Virus record (IMG/VR): IMGVR_UViG_3300035665_000004
Location: 1-64,000 of that record
From: a virus
Direction: 5' to 3' (one strand)
Length of the DNA stretch: 64,000 nucleotides
Shown: piece by piece, positions 13,852 to 20,979 of the stretch
Position numbering within the stretch: the first letter of the stretch is position 1
Layout: each line of letters starts with the position of its first letter
Notes under the pieces: model-generated
Seen by the model: only the letters and a program-made list of their open reading frames with translations
Told to the model about the DNA's origin: nothing
Databases searched by the model: none
Program-made: the position numbers and the translations under genes

Positions 13852-14046
13852 ATGCAAAGAGATTATTTAATCGATCGTATGAAACGCACGAATGCAAATG
13901 TTTTGAATTGCGTTGCTTGCTTACCGTTTTCTTTGGATTTAGACAAAGACCAACAAAAAATGATTGAAGAAATAGAATACATTTTGCTTCAGGCGTATGA
14001 ACAAATTGATGATAAAATTGCTGAATATGCGTTAAAAAGTGCTTGA
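13852..14046 (+). CDS. Hypothetical helical protein, 64 aa
   Basis: ATG 13852, with GGGGAA upstream. Helical, with CVACLPF in the centre and an acidic helix (QQKMIEEIEYILLQAYEQ). Its last codons overlap the -35 box of the promoter at 14043. Confidence 0.6.
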   Translation: MQRDYLIDRMKRTNANVLNCVACLPFSLDLDKDQQKMIEEIEYILLQAYEQIDDKIAEYALKSA

Positions 14047-14071
14047 CAATCCATAACAGAACAATTATAAT
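14043..14071 (+). promoter_or_regulatory. Early sigma70-type promoter
   Basis: TTGACA (14043-14048), 17 bp, TATAAT (14066-14071); the -10 box and leader are identical to those at 12050. Confidence 0.9.
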
Positions 14072-14103
14072 AGCTCATACTTAATAAATTGGAGATACAG
14101 AAA

Positions 14104-14361
14104 ATGAAAAAATTAATGGTTGCTTTGGTATTGATGGTAATCACTGGAGTGGTTGAAGCAAAAGGGTCCACTGCTATTGCTCATGCCGGTATTGCCCATG
14201 CAACAGTTGCAAGTCATATGGTGGTTCATAATGTTAGTGGTCAAACCAATTCAACCACCACTGGTGAAAAATTATCAGATAAAGCTAGTACAACTATTAC
14301 GGTTGCATTAATCTCACTTATTGCTATCGGGATAAGTGCTATGGCTGGGTACAGTGAATAA
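14104..14361 (+). CDS. Exported Ala/His-rich small membrane protein
   Basis: 85 residues. The first 21 residues are the same signal peptide as in 12088, with identical DNA (part of a 107-nt identical block). Mature part: alternating Ala/His/Val (IAHAGIAHATVASHMVVH), a Thr/Ser linker, and a C-terminal membrane span (ITVALISLIAIGISAMAG). The IAHAT/AHATV run also occurs in the third paralogue at 16365. Constant export signal with a changing cargo suggests recombination between copies. Confidence 0.8.
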   Translation: MKKLMVALVLMVITGVVEAKGSTAIAHAGIAHATVASHMVVHNVSGQTNSTTTGEKLSDKASTTITVALISLIAIGISAMAGYSE

Positions 14362-14369
14362 CAAAGTGT

Positions 14370-14398
14370 TTGACACTCTATAGTACATCAATCATAAT
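14370..14398 (+). promoter_or_regulatory. Early promoter with CATAAT -10
   Basis: TTGACA (14370-14375), 17 bp, CATAAT (14393-14398), then ATG 14417 after only 18 nt; TTCAGAGAT serves as ribosome site. Confidence 0.7.
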
Positions 14399-14416
14399 AA
14401 CTTCAGAGATAAAAAA

Positions 14417-14599
14417 ATGACTACATCCAAAACGAATGCTGAAAATAACTTGTCTGGTTTACGGGTTTTGATACACGACCGGTGCGAATGCTCTGTGCTA
14501 ACCAAAGAACAAATCGAAGTATCCCCAGGTTACAGTTATTATTGCCCACAATGTGATGAGGATCTATTTGCATTCGAAACTCAAACCGTGATAGTTTAA
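14417..14599 (+). CDS. Small zinc-ribbon-like protein, 60 aa
   Basis: Cys residues at CEC near residue 23-25 and CPQCD near residue 43-46 could make a zinc ribbon; the C-terminal strand is FAFETQTVIV. Rare for this region in having its own promoter at very short distance. Family not recognised. Confidence 0.6.
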   Translation: MTTSKTNAENNLSGLRVLIHDRCECSVLTKEQIEVSPGYSYYCPQCDEDLFAFETQTVIV

Positions 14600-14621
14600 G
14601 CAGAAATAATCGAAAAAACAC

Positions 14622-14650
14622 TTGACAATTACTGTGAGAACAGTTACAAT
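14622..14650 (+). promoter_or_regulatory. Early sigma70-type promoter
   Basis: TTGACA (14622-14627), 17 bp, TACAAT (14645-14650), then AGCTCATACTTAATAAATT leader and GGAGAAG. Confidence 0.88.
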
Positions 14651-14680
14651 AGCTCATACTTAATAAATTGGAGAAGAAAA

Positions 14681-15091
14681 ATGTCAATTGAACAATCATT
14701 CTTAAGCAAATTCCCTAACGGCTATTTCTCGGTTTACCAAGCAGCGTTAGGTAATAATCATAATTTTGTTCGTTTGGGGTTAATCGGTAAAACTGAATTG
14801 TGCTCTAATAAAATCCGTGAAAACGATCCAATGCACACAGTGTTATCTATCCAACAATACGATGACCAAATTACAGTAAATTTAATCTCTGGGGGTTTAT
14901 CACTTAACCCCGAAAAAGGTTCGTATTATGCTATGAACACAATTAAATTACCATTTAGAAAATTCACAGTTAAAAACGAAAAAGAGTTATTAACCAAAAT
15001 GGACAAATTTTTTGTCAAATTACGTTCGTTTGTTGATGAACACAAAGCAGAAATTTATCGTGTTGAACAGTACCCAGCTGGAATAATTTAA
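14681..15091 (+). CDS. Hypothetical protein, 136 aa
   Basis: ATG 14681. Globular alpha/beta protein: starts IEQSFLSKFPNGYFSVYQA, has a Gly-rich turn (LISGGLSLNPEKG) and a long C-terminal helix (ELLTKMDKFFVKLRSFVDEH). No recognised family. Leads an operon with the 15103 gene. Confidence 0.65.
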   Translation: MSIEQSFLSKFPNGYFSVYQAALGNNHNFVRLGLIGKTELCSNKIRENDPMHTVLSIQQYDDQITVNLISGGLSLNPEKGSYYAMNTIKLPFRKFTVKNEKELLTKMDKFFVKLRSFVDEHKAEIYRVEQYPAGII

Positions 15092-15102
15092 GGAGAAAAA
15101 AT

Positions 15103-15342
15103 ATGACCACTGTAGCCCAACTAATCGAATACCTACAAACTCTGCCACAAGACGCAGAAGTTGATGTTCTAAAAGAAGTATCCGCAAATTGGTCAACCTG
15201 GACTGAATTTACTTCACTAGAGATTCCCGATAAATACGGTTGTTCAGATAACCTGGAAGTTTACGATTACCGAGACAACCAGTTTGTAAAAGAAGGTGAC
15301 CCACGGTTCGGAAAAGTGTACGTATCTTTTGGTGAAAAATAA
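15103..15342 (+). CDS. Hypothetical protein, 79 aa
   Basis: ATG 15103 behind AAGGAGAAA. N-terminus TVAQLIEYLQTLPQDAEVDV matches the common phage pattern 'L-x-LP-x-DA-x-V' of small proteins whose start resembles YcfA/HicA-neighbour families; it is widespread but uncharacterised. Ends with beta strands. Confidence 0.65.
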   Translation: MTTVAQLIEYLQTLPQDAEVDVLKEVSANWSTWTEFTSLEIPDKYGCSDNLEVYDYRDNQFVKEGDPRFGKVYVSFGEK

Positions 15343-15355
15343 ATTTAAAAAACAC

Positions 15356-15384
15356 TTGACATTCTATCAAAAATCAATTACAAT
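15356..15384 (+). promoter_or_regulatory. Early sigma70-type promoter
   Basis: TTGACA (15356-15361), 17 bp, TACAAT (15379-15384), ACTCATACTTAATAAATC leader, GGAGAAG. Confidence 0.88.
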
Positions 15385-15413
15385 AACTCATACTTAATAA
15401 ATCGGAGAAGAAC

Positions 15414-15569
15414 ATGACTGTTAATGAATTAATCGAAAAATTAAACCAAATCGAAAATAAGGATTTAGAAGTGGGCATGGATATTGGGGGTGCTAGTAGA
15501 GATATTGGTGAAATAGTAATGCTTGAATGTTCTGATGGTTCTACCTATGTAGAATTACAAATGGGTTAG
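15414..15569 (+). CDS. Small hypothetical protein, intact copy of 11069
   Basis: 51 residues: a helix (VNELIEKLNQIENKDLEV) like that at 15103 and then a beta part (IVMLECSDGSTYVELQM). The first half is almost identical to the truncated frame at 11069, which marks this as the full-length version. Same overall style as the 15103 protein: helix, then 'x-LEV' strand. Confidence 0.6.
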   Translation: MTVNELIEKLNQIENKDLEVGMDIGGASRDIGEIVMLECSDGSTYVELQMG

Positions 15570-15601
15570 TTGAAAATTCCAAAAAAGCAGAGATCAATAC
15601 A

Positions 15602-15742
15602 ATGAATGAAGAAACAATTGAAAAATTAAAAGTGTTAGCAGAAAGAAATTCATGGGAAGAGGATTTAACCATGAACCCCAATTTTGAGGTAGGCGAATCT
15701 TTACTAGCACAAGAAATTCTGTTTAACTTAGGGTTCAACTAA
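15602..15742 (+). CDS. Small acidic hypothetical protein, 46 aa
   Basis: ATG 15602. Acidic helix (EETIEKLKVLAERNSWEED) and a second helix (GESLLAQEILFNLG). Weak ribosome site (GCAGAG). Supported mainly by operon position between 15414 and 15745. Confidence 0.5.
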   Translation: MNEETIEKLKVLAERNSWEEDLTMNPNFEVGESLLAQEILFNLGFN

Positions 15743-15744
15743 TA

Positions 15745-15912
15745 ATGAATAAAAATAGCAGTAGAATTGTTCACAGAGAATCCAACAAAGCAGATCAAAG
15801 ATTGGGCATTACTTATTATACAGTCTGTGGCAAAACCAACCCCAATGTTTTAAAAGATTCAGACCCAGCTAAAGTCACCTGCAGACATTGTATGGTTGCA
15901 CACACAGAATAA
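15745..15912 (+). CDS. Small Cys/His zinc-binding-like protein, 55 aa
   Basis: ATG 15745 follows the previous stop by two bases. Contains H near residue 10, C near 28 in TVCGKTNP and a closing CRHCMVAH, an arrangement fitting a small zinc site similar to short phage zinc-finger proteins (C-x-K-x2...VTC-x2-C). Function unknown. Confidence 0.6.
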   Translation: MNKNSSRIVHRESNKADQRLGITYYTVCGKTNPNVLKDSDPAKVTCRHCMVAHTE

Positions 15913-15932
15913 CAGAACGGAGAACATACCTA

Positions 15933-16289
15933 ATGACCACTACATTCGACACACTTTCAAAAGAGTTAACCGATCCTTCCAAAGCCGAAGAAGCATTGGT
16001 TGCTATTATCAATCATTGCACAGAACGTAATCTTTCCTTTACACGAATTTTAGAATTGGCAATTGAACGATCAGGGAATAAAGCAATCAAGAGTAACCCC
16101 AATGCCACAAACTTATTTAAGCTCGAAGGTGAACATATTGAAAGTGGCGAACCCTGGCAACCTTATGCTGATAAAATCTATACTACAAAAGAGCTAGCAG
16201 AATATCAAATGCAGCGTGAAATAATTGCCTATACCTACAAAGGTAAATGCGAATACGAATTTAAAATAAAAGAAATAACTATCAAATAA
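15933..16289 (+). CDS. Hypothetical protein, 118 aa
   Basis: ATG 15933 behind ACGGAGAAC; the longer frame to 15888 lies in the previous gene. N-terminal helices (ERNLSFTRILELAIERSG) and C-terminal strands (YKGKCEYEFKIKEITI). No family recognised. Confidence 0.6.
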   Translation: MTTTFDTLSKELTDPSKAEEALVAIINHCTERNLSFTRILELAIERSGNKAIKSNPNATNLFKLEGEHIESGEPWQPYADKIYTTKELAEYQMQREIIAYTYKGKCEYEFKIKEITIK

Positions 16290-16303
16290 ACCAAAAATAA
16301 TGC

Positions 16304-16332
16304 TTGACATCTCTGAACACACTAAGTATAAT
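16304..16332 (+). promoter_or_regulatory. Early sigma70-type promoter
   Basis: TTGACA (16304-16309), 17 bp, TATAAT (16327-16332), CCATACTTAATGAAACGGAG leader. Confidence 0.9.
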
Positions 16333-16364
16333 TAGCCATACTTAATGAAACGGAGATGTCAAAA

Positions 16365-16616
16365 ATGAAAAATGTATTATTGGTTCTGATGTTAATCTTA
16401 GCAAGTATGAATACAGTGTCTGCAAAAGGTGTTGCAGGTCATGGTGTTGCTCATGCTACTGTTGTAGGTCACAGCACTAGTCATGGTAGTCCAACAAATC
16501 ACTTTAGTCATGATAACAAGAAAGGTTTAACCAAGCAAGAAAGTGTTGCGGTGTTTATAACCTTTCTAATCGCCTCAGCATTTGGCATAACTGCCATTCG
16601 TTACTCAGACAAATAA
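16365..16616 (+). CDS. Exported Gly/His-rich small membrane protein, third paralogue
   Basis: Start at ATG 16365 rather than 16356, which abuts the ribosome site. Signal peptide (KNVLLVLMLILASMNTVSA) of different sequence from 12088 and 14104, then KGVAGHGVAHATVVGHS and a His/Ser-rich part, then a membrane span (VAVFITFLIASAFGITAI). Shares the AKG start of the mature part, the AHAT run and the layout with its two paralogues. 83 residues. Confidence 0.75.
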   Translation: MKNVLLVLMLILASMNTVSAKGVAGHGVAHATVVGHSTSHGSPTNHFSHDNKKGLTKQESVAVFITFLIASAFGITAIRYSDK

Positions 16617-16632
16617 TCAAAAATAAATCGTA

Positions 16633-16669
16633 TAAAGGTGTTGACATCGACACCTTTATTTGATACAAT
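16633..16669 (+). promoter_or_regulatory. Promoter with 26-bp palindromic operator over the -35 box
   Basis: TTGACA (16641-16646), 17 bp, TACAAT (16664-16669). TAAAGGTGT (16633-16641) is complementary to ACACCTTTA (16650-16658), so a near-palindrome covers the -35 element. The same arrangement stands before the 17756 gene, and both share a near-identical 45-nt leader. Confidence 0.85.
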
Positions 16670-16718
16670 AGCTCATCAATTTAGAAATCCACTTAATTTA
16701 ATCAAAAGGAAGGTACTT

Positions 16719-17648
16719 ATGTCAAATGCACAAATTCTCACTTTGGTTTCATCAGACAGCCACACTGTTAATTTCACCGTTGGTACAGGTAAAGCGGTTT
16801 ATTCTCGTACTGTTAATGCCGATGGTATTTTTTCTAAAAAAGGCTTTAGCTACCAAGTAACCGAAAATGGCATTGAATTGTTAGATGGTGACTATGTGAG
16901 CAATTCAGTAACAAGAACAGTGATGCCATTTAAACCCATTCAATCAGAATTTTCAATTAACCAACGATTCGATTTTTTAAATAAATTTACTAACATGGTA
17001 TTAGATGGTGAAGTGGCATCCGAAGTTATCACTGGTGAAGGTGGTCTAGGTAAAACACACACCGTTTTAACTGCCATGACAAAACGGGGTTGGGTAGAAG
17101 GAACTCACTATGTCATCATTAAAGGTTTCTCTACACCTAAAGCACTCTATGCCACTCTCTATGAGAACAATGGTAAAGTAATCATTTTTGATGACTGTGA
17201 CTCTGTATTGAAAGACCCTATTTCAGTAAACATTTTAAAAGGGGCATTAGATTCTTACGAAGTGAGAACAATTAGCTGGTTAACAAAAGGGTTTATTGAA
17301 GATGAGTACCCAGCATCTTTTGAATTCACTGGTCAAGTCATTTTTATTTCAAACATTGGTTCGGATAGATTAGATGGGGCAATTAAATCTCGGTCAATTA
17401 CAATCGATTTGAGCATGACTATCCAAGATAAAATTGAACGGATGCAATTTATTTTACCCGAGATCCTACCTAACTACGCAATGGATGTTAAAGAAGCCGC
17501 ATTGGAATTTATGGCATTTCATTCAGAAGAAGCAAGAGAATTCAATTTGAGAACCTTAATGAAAGTTACGAAAGTGATTAACTCTTATGGATTAGAAAAT
17601 TCTGACGAATGGTCACCCGCTGCAAAATACCTATTGTTGCATGTGTAA
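16719..17648 (+). CDS. AAA-type ATPase
   Basis: 309 residues from ATG 16719 (AAGGAAGG site); the longer frame runs back through the promoter. Walker A GEGGLGKTHT near residue 107, Walker B VIIFDDCDSV near residue 153, and sensor-like IFISN near 216 followed by RLDGAIKSRS, whose Arg residues may be the arginine finger. N-terminal 90 residues form a separate beta-rich domain. Similar stand-alone ATPases occur in large phages and are of unsettled function. It is by far the largest gene of the early region and shares a duplicated promoter/operator with 17756, suggesting one regulon. Confidence 0.8.
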   Translation: MSNAQILTLVSSDSHTVNFTVGTGKAVYSRTVNADGIFSKKGFSYQVTENGIELLDGDYVSNSVTRTVMPFKPIQSEFSINQRFDFLNKFTNMVLDGEVASEVITGEGGLGKTHTVLTAMTKRGWVEGTHYVIIKGFSTPKALYATLYENNGKVIIFDDCDSVLKDPISVNILKGALDSYEVRTISWLTKGFIEDEYPASFEFTGQVIFISNIGSDRLDGAIKSRSITIDLSMTIQDKIERMQFILPEILPNYAMDVKEAALEFMAFHSEEAREFNLRTLMKVTKVINSYGLENSDEWSPAAKYLLLHV

Positions 17649-17668
17649 TTAATCAAAAATAATTGACA

Positions 17669-17705
17669 TAAAGGTGTTGACACCAACACCTTTATTTGTT
17701 ACAAT
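17669..17705 (+). promoter_or_regulatory. Promoter with perfect palindromic operator over the -35 box
   Basis: TAAAGGTGTTG (17669-17679) and CAACACCTTTA (17684-17694) are perfect inverted 11-bp arms around ACAC. TTGACA (17677-17682) lies inside, then 17 bp and TACAAT (17700-17705). Confidence 0.85.
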
Positions 17706-17755
17706 AGCTCATCAATTTAGAAATCCACTCAATTTAATCAAAAGGAAGGTACACT

Positions 17756-17944
17756 ATGTCATCAACTACTTTATACGTCGAACCAGCATTTTTTGAAAAC
17801 TTTGACGGTGAAAAAAGTCCTTTCGACTACACCTTAACAGACGTCGAAAAATTGTGTTTTACCTGCCCTTTGTTGGAGTGTAAGGAGAACTCTGTGAAAT
17901 GCCCGATGAATATCGCACTCGCAGCGATGAAAAAAGGAAAATAG
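17756..17944 (+). CDS. Small Cys-motif protein, partner of the ATPase
   Basis: 62 residues. Four cysteines in C-x2-C-x5-C-x6-C spacing (CFTCPLLECKENSVKCPMN), which could hold zinc or an iron-sulfur cluster. Begins after the same AAGGAAGGTAC leader as the AAA ATPase and is controlled by the same kind of operator, so a linked role is likely. A similar Cys box is used by small phage 'zinc-knuckle' proteins that I cannot name. Confidence 0.65.
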   Translation: MSSTTLYVEPAFFENFDGEKSPFDYTLTDVEKLCFTCPLLECKENSVKCPMNIALAAMKKGK

Positions 17945-17980
17945 TTCGCTTAGAGGCGCCTCTTTTCGATGAATTTTTTA

Positions 17981-18008
17981 AAAAACCCGCCCAAAAACGG
18001 GTTTTTTT
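17981..18008 (+). terminator. Rho-independent terminator
   Basis: AAAAACCCG (17981-17989) pairs with CGGGTTTTT (17998-18006), then further T residues. A separate perfect palindrome AGAGGCGCCTCT lies at 17952-17963 just after the 17756 stop. Confidence 0.88.
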
Positions 18009-18912
18009 CCGTAAAAATGCCCACCAAACAAATTATTTACCGAAAAACGGCATAGCGAATTAAAATTTTTGTATAATAGTGACATGAAACCATTTTTTAA
18101 AAATATTCATTTAGTGGGCGAAATTAACCGTACTAGCAACTGAAAAATTGGGTTAAAAAATCGGTCGCACGGGGAAACGCTATATAAATAAGGGAAAATA
18201 GCCGAGTGTCAAAATTTTTTTACCAGATTTCGGGTTTAGAGACGGCGGAAAAATTCTCGTTGTGCCATAAGACTTCAACCAAATTTTTTCGTGAAAAGTC
18301 CCAAAAATACCTCGAAAAATCATGAAAAGTCCTTCTAAAAGTTCTCCAAATTCATGCTAGTTTTCTTCTAAAAGTTCTCCAAATTCATGCTAGTTTTCTT
18401 CTAAAAGTTCTCCAAATTCATGCTAGTTTTCTTCTAAATTTCCCCTAAATCTACTAACAGTTTCACTCTCAATATTCGGATAATTTACATGGTCACATTC
18501 ATCTCTTTCCCGTTATTTTTATGGTATTCTTCTGTATTTTTGCAGTCTTCCCAAACTGTTCCAAGCTGTATAATTTTCCAGACAATTTCCCTACCATTTC
18601 CCACACCATTCTACCGATAATTTTTCCTCTTTTAATTGCCCCGAAACAATTCCCCCAAACACTTCCCATTAATTTCGTCAACTTCCCACTTACACACCAA
18701 AAAAGCGGATTTATAACTTTTGTCCACTTGCTATATTTTATTGGCATTTCCCTCCTTCCACTTTTCACTCAACTGCGGCATCGGATGACATTCCCAAATT
18801 TAATTCGCTATATTTTAAAGGAGTTTTAACATCCACAAATCACTGCTCTACACTACACCATCTGAATTTTTACTACTTTATCATAAATATTTGGTAAAAT
18901 ACTAATAAACTC
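18009..18912. other. Gene-poor stretch, possible cis-acting region
   Basis: About 900 bases without a convincing gene. 18009-18300 is mixed-composition sequence with runs such as GGTCGCACGGGGAAACGC. 18333-18431 holds perfect 33-bp tandem repeats. 18480-18830 is pyrimidine-rich on the + strand, with TTCC recurring every 10-25 bases. Long frames there on both strands (Phe/Pro-rich on +, Gly/Lys-rich on -) look like composition artefacts. It is the largest break in the left-hand coding array and could hold an origin or a partition/packaging signal. Confidence 0.5.
18333..18431 (+). repeat. Three perfect 33-bp tandem repeats
   Basis: Units at 18333-18365, 18366-18398 and 18399-18431 are identical, each beginning TTCTAAAAGTTCTCC and ending ATGCTAGTTTTC; a fourth begins (TTCTAAAT) and decays. 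Head-to-tail without spacers. Confidence 0.95.
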
Positions 18913-19167
18913 ATGGGGAATTACTTAAAAATGAAAAAAGAAAAATTTAAATTAACGATTCACACTCTACAACAATCTTACCCAGAACATAAAAAATCAA
19001 TCACTACCTTAGTAAGATTGATCAGACAGGATTATACAAAGCATGACAAATACAGTGTCGATATTATCACTACACTTATCGATGTCTTAGCACAAATGAT
19101 AGAGAATGAACTAACACTGTTAGAAACAAAAAAAGAAATTTATTCAAAACTCTATTCTGTGTTATAA
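18913..19167 (+). CDS. Hypothetical helical protein, 78-84 aa
   Basis: ATG 18913 or ATG 18931 could be the start; GGGGAA lies between them and favours 18931. All-helical and basic (YPEHKKSITTLVRLIRQDY), ending in an acidic helix. No family recognised. First gene after the repeat region. Confidence 0.6.
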   Translation: MGNYLKMKKEKFKLTIHTLQQSYPEHKKSITTLVRLIRQDYTKHDKYSVDIITTLIDVLAQMIENELTLLETKKEIYSKLYSVL

Positions 19168-19168
19168 T
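19160..19168 (+). promoter_or_regulatory. Extended -10 promoter candidate
   Basis: TGTTATAAT: a TGn extension with TATAAT at 19163-19168 and no recognisable -35, ahead of ATG 19211. Confidence 0.5.
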
Positions 19169-19210
19169 ATAATTTTAATTTTTCGCTCTTACTTTAAAGG
19201 GATTAAGACC

Positions 19211-19534
19211 ATGATTACTGATAACCATTTAACTCATTTAAGAACCATTCATTATGATGGAACTAATGTCGAAGAAGTAGTAGATTTTATAGAATCATTC
19301 TACGATTTTCATTTTCCCTTTTCAGGAATTAAAATGGTTTCTTTTACTGAGCAAGGAGATGACATCCACCTTAACTATGAATCTCACTCTAAGGTGGATG
19401 AAGACAACAATCTAATAACCTATGTTGTCCCAATGTCATGGATTATTATTTCTGATCCTCACAACATCAATGGTATCTCATGTCTACCACATTTTAAATT
19501 CTATAACCTAGTTGCTGGTCTAGGAGCAAACTGA
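19211..19534 (+). CDS. Hypothetical acidic protein, 107 aa
   Basis: ATG 19211 after AAAGGGATTAAG. Acidic alpha/beta protein with repeated Asp/His; central strand KMVSFTEQGDDIHLNYESHS. No recognised domain. Starts an operon of three genes. Confidence 0.65.
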   Translation: MITDNHLTHLRTIHYDGTNVEEVVDFIESFYDFHFPFSGIKMVSFTEQGDDIHLNYESHSKVDEDNNLITYVVPMSWIIISDPHNINGISCLPHFKFYNLVAGLGAN

Positions 19535-19537
19535 AAT

Positions 19538-19765
19538 ATGTTAGTTGAAAAAGTATTGGAATTTTATAAATATATTGAAAACAATGAATTCAAACTAAAA
19601 AAAGGTTATACCTTTTTAATTGATGGGGATTCATTTAGTTACTACAGTGATGACAACCAGTCTGTTACCTTCTATGAGTTTGAGTTCAACTACACCATTG
19701 AAAAAAGTAAACACTTTGATGTAGAGGTTCAACTACTGTACCACAATCGAGTGATTTCTCTTTAA
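19538..19765 (+). CDS. Hypothetical protein, 75 aa
   Basis: Begins three bases after the previous stop, with GGAG upstream. Beta-rich with Phe/Tyr/Ser pattern (FLIDGDSFSYYSDDNQ). Similar in style to its neighbour; no family recognised. Confidence 0.6.
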   Translation: MLVEKVLEFYKYIENNEFKLKKGYTFLIDGDSFSYYSDDNQSVTFYEFEFNYTIEKSKHFDVEVQLLYHNRVISL

Positions 19766-19785
19766 CTTACTAAGACAAAATCAAA

Positions 19786-20352
19786 ATGCCAAAATTTATA
19801 ATTTGCAAACATAAAAAATCACAGGTGGTAGATAAATTACGAAAATTTGGTTATAACTGTGATATGTTAACTACCGATGGATATTATAACCACATGAATT
19901 CATCCAATTCAGTTAACACAGAATCCTTCAAAGAATTTATGCAACATAATGTGGTTGCTGCATTTGATAATAAAATAGTTTTCTTAATTTCTGAAAGTAA
20001 ATTTCAAACCAATAAATTGTATGATCTTTTCAAATCATCTACTCCTGTTACTATCCTCGAAGAAGATGAATTTTTAGAATTACCTCTTAGAGTTACTACG
20101 TCTGAACTAAGAGAATCTATTTTTTCATCTGTCAGTGAAGAAATGAAAGCTAACCTCGAACGTGACTTAAATAAACTAATGAATCTCATCGTAGAGAACC
20201 GAGAACAGTTCTCCTTGGTCTACGGTCTCTATGATTTAAGTTATAACACCACAACCTACCTTATGATGGTGATTACTCAGTTAACGGATTTAGGCTATGG
20301 GGTAGAACAGTCTACTCAAGAAAATACCCCTCGGTTAATAATCACATGGTAG
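19786..20352 (+). CDS. Hypothetical protein, 188 aa
   Basis: ATG 19786. N-terminal alpha/beta part (PKFIICKHKKSQVVDKLRKFG), a Ser/Asn linker, and a C-terminal domain that ends LGYGVEQSTQ...LIITW. That end has the LGY...I-x-W form of the proteins at 6, 4750 and 11232, so this could be a two-domain member of that group. Function unknown. Confidence 0.65.
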   Translation: MPKFIICKHKKSQVVDKLRKFGYNCDMLTTDGYYNHMNSSNSVNTESFKEFMQHNVVAAFDNKIVFLISESKFQTNKLYDLFKSSTPVTILEEDEFLELPLRVTTSELRESIFSSVSEEMKANLERDLNKLMNLIVENREQFSLVYGLYDLSYNTTTYLMMVITQLTDLGYGVEQSTQENTPRLIITW

Positions 20353-20483
20353 TGAACACCATTGAATTTATTGTACTAGTCGCTTATTATTTTGGCATCT
20401 TTTACTTTATTGATTACTGTGCCTTAGTCAATCGTGTTAAAAGAGAAAGTAGGAAAAAAATGATTATGGAGACCAAAAAATAG
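20352..20483 (+). CDS. 43-aa membrane peptide
   Basis: GTG 20352 overlaps the last base of the previous stop, a coupling arrangement. One hydrophobic span (IEFIVLVAYYFGIFYFIDY) followed by a strongly basic tail. Supported by position and codon pattern only. Confidence 0.5.
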   Translation: MNTIEFIVLVAYYFGIFYFIDYCALVNRVKRESRKKMIMETKK

Positions 20484-20534
20484 TATTTAGGTTATAATAT
20501 TCATTTATCTCATCTTATTTTATAGGCGGAAAAA

Positions 20535-20972
20535 ATGAATTCACAACAACAAAAAACGATTGACGATATGTTAGCTTTAATGAGTTCTCCTGAATTTATT
20601 GAAAAAGAGAAAAAACGATTTAAAATGGAAAGAATTTTAAAAGATAAACACATTTCAAAAATTAAATCGTTTTATTCATCTCCTGAGGAATTTCAAGATT
20701 TTACAAATTATAACATTCTTAGACACAACAGTGTGTGGGATCAAAAATGTTATGACTTGGGTTATCAACCTTACAACAAAAAATCAATGAATATCTTGTT
20801 TGATATTGCTTTTAATGAAGGGACAACTGAAACTATTGAGTTAGATGAATTTACCACCACCTTTCCATCTCGTGTCTGTGAATATTATGGGTTCTACTTT
20901 GTCTATGTTTATGGTCAGGGAACAGTAAGTTGCATTTATAATTTAAACAAAGAATGTATCTACAGCACTTAG
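20535..20972 (+). CDS. Hypothetical protein, 145 aa
   Basis: ATG 20535 behind AGGCGGAAAA. Helical charged N-terminus (QQKTIDDMLALMSSPEFIEK) and a mixed C-terminus with Tyr-rich strands (YGFYFVYVYGQG). TATAAT at 20493-20498 may be its -10 box. No family recognised. Confidence 0.65.
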   Translation: MNSQQQKTIDDMLALMSSPEFIEKEKKRFKMERILKDKHISKIKSFYSSPEEFQDFTNYNILRHNSVWDQKCYDLGYQPYNKKSMNILFDIAFNEGTTETIELDEFTTTFPSRVCEYYGFYFVYVYGQGTVSCIYNLNKECIYST

Positions 20973-20979
20973 GAGAATA

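Noticed and set aside
18333-18431. CRISPR array.
   Set aside because: Repeats are head-to-tail at 33 bp with no unique spacers, and no cas genes are near apart from a Cas4-like nuclease 43 kb away that is typical of phage recombination nucleases.
18499-18829. Overlapping frames on both strands in the gene-poor region (90 and 102 residues).
   Set aside because: Both reflect the pyrimidine-rich tract (Phe/Pro/Leu on one strand, Gly/Lys on the other); no ribosome site, unusual composition.
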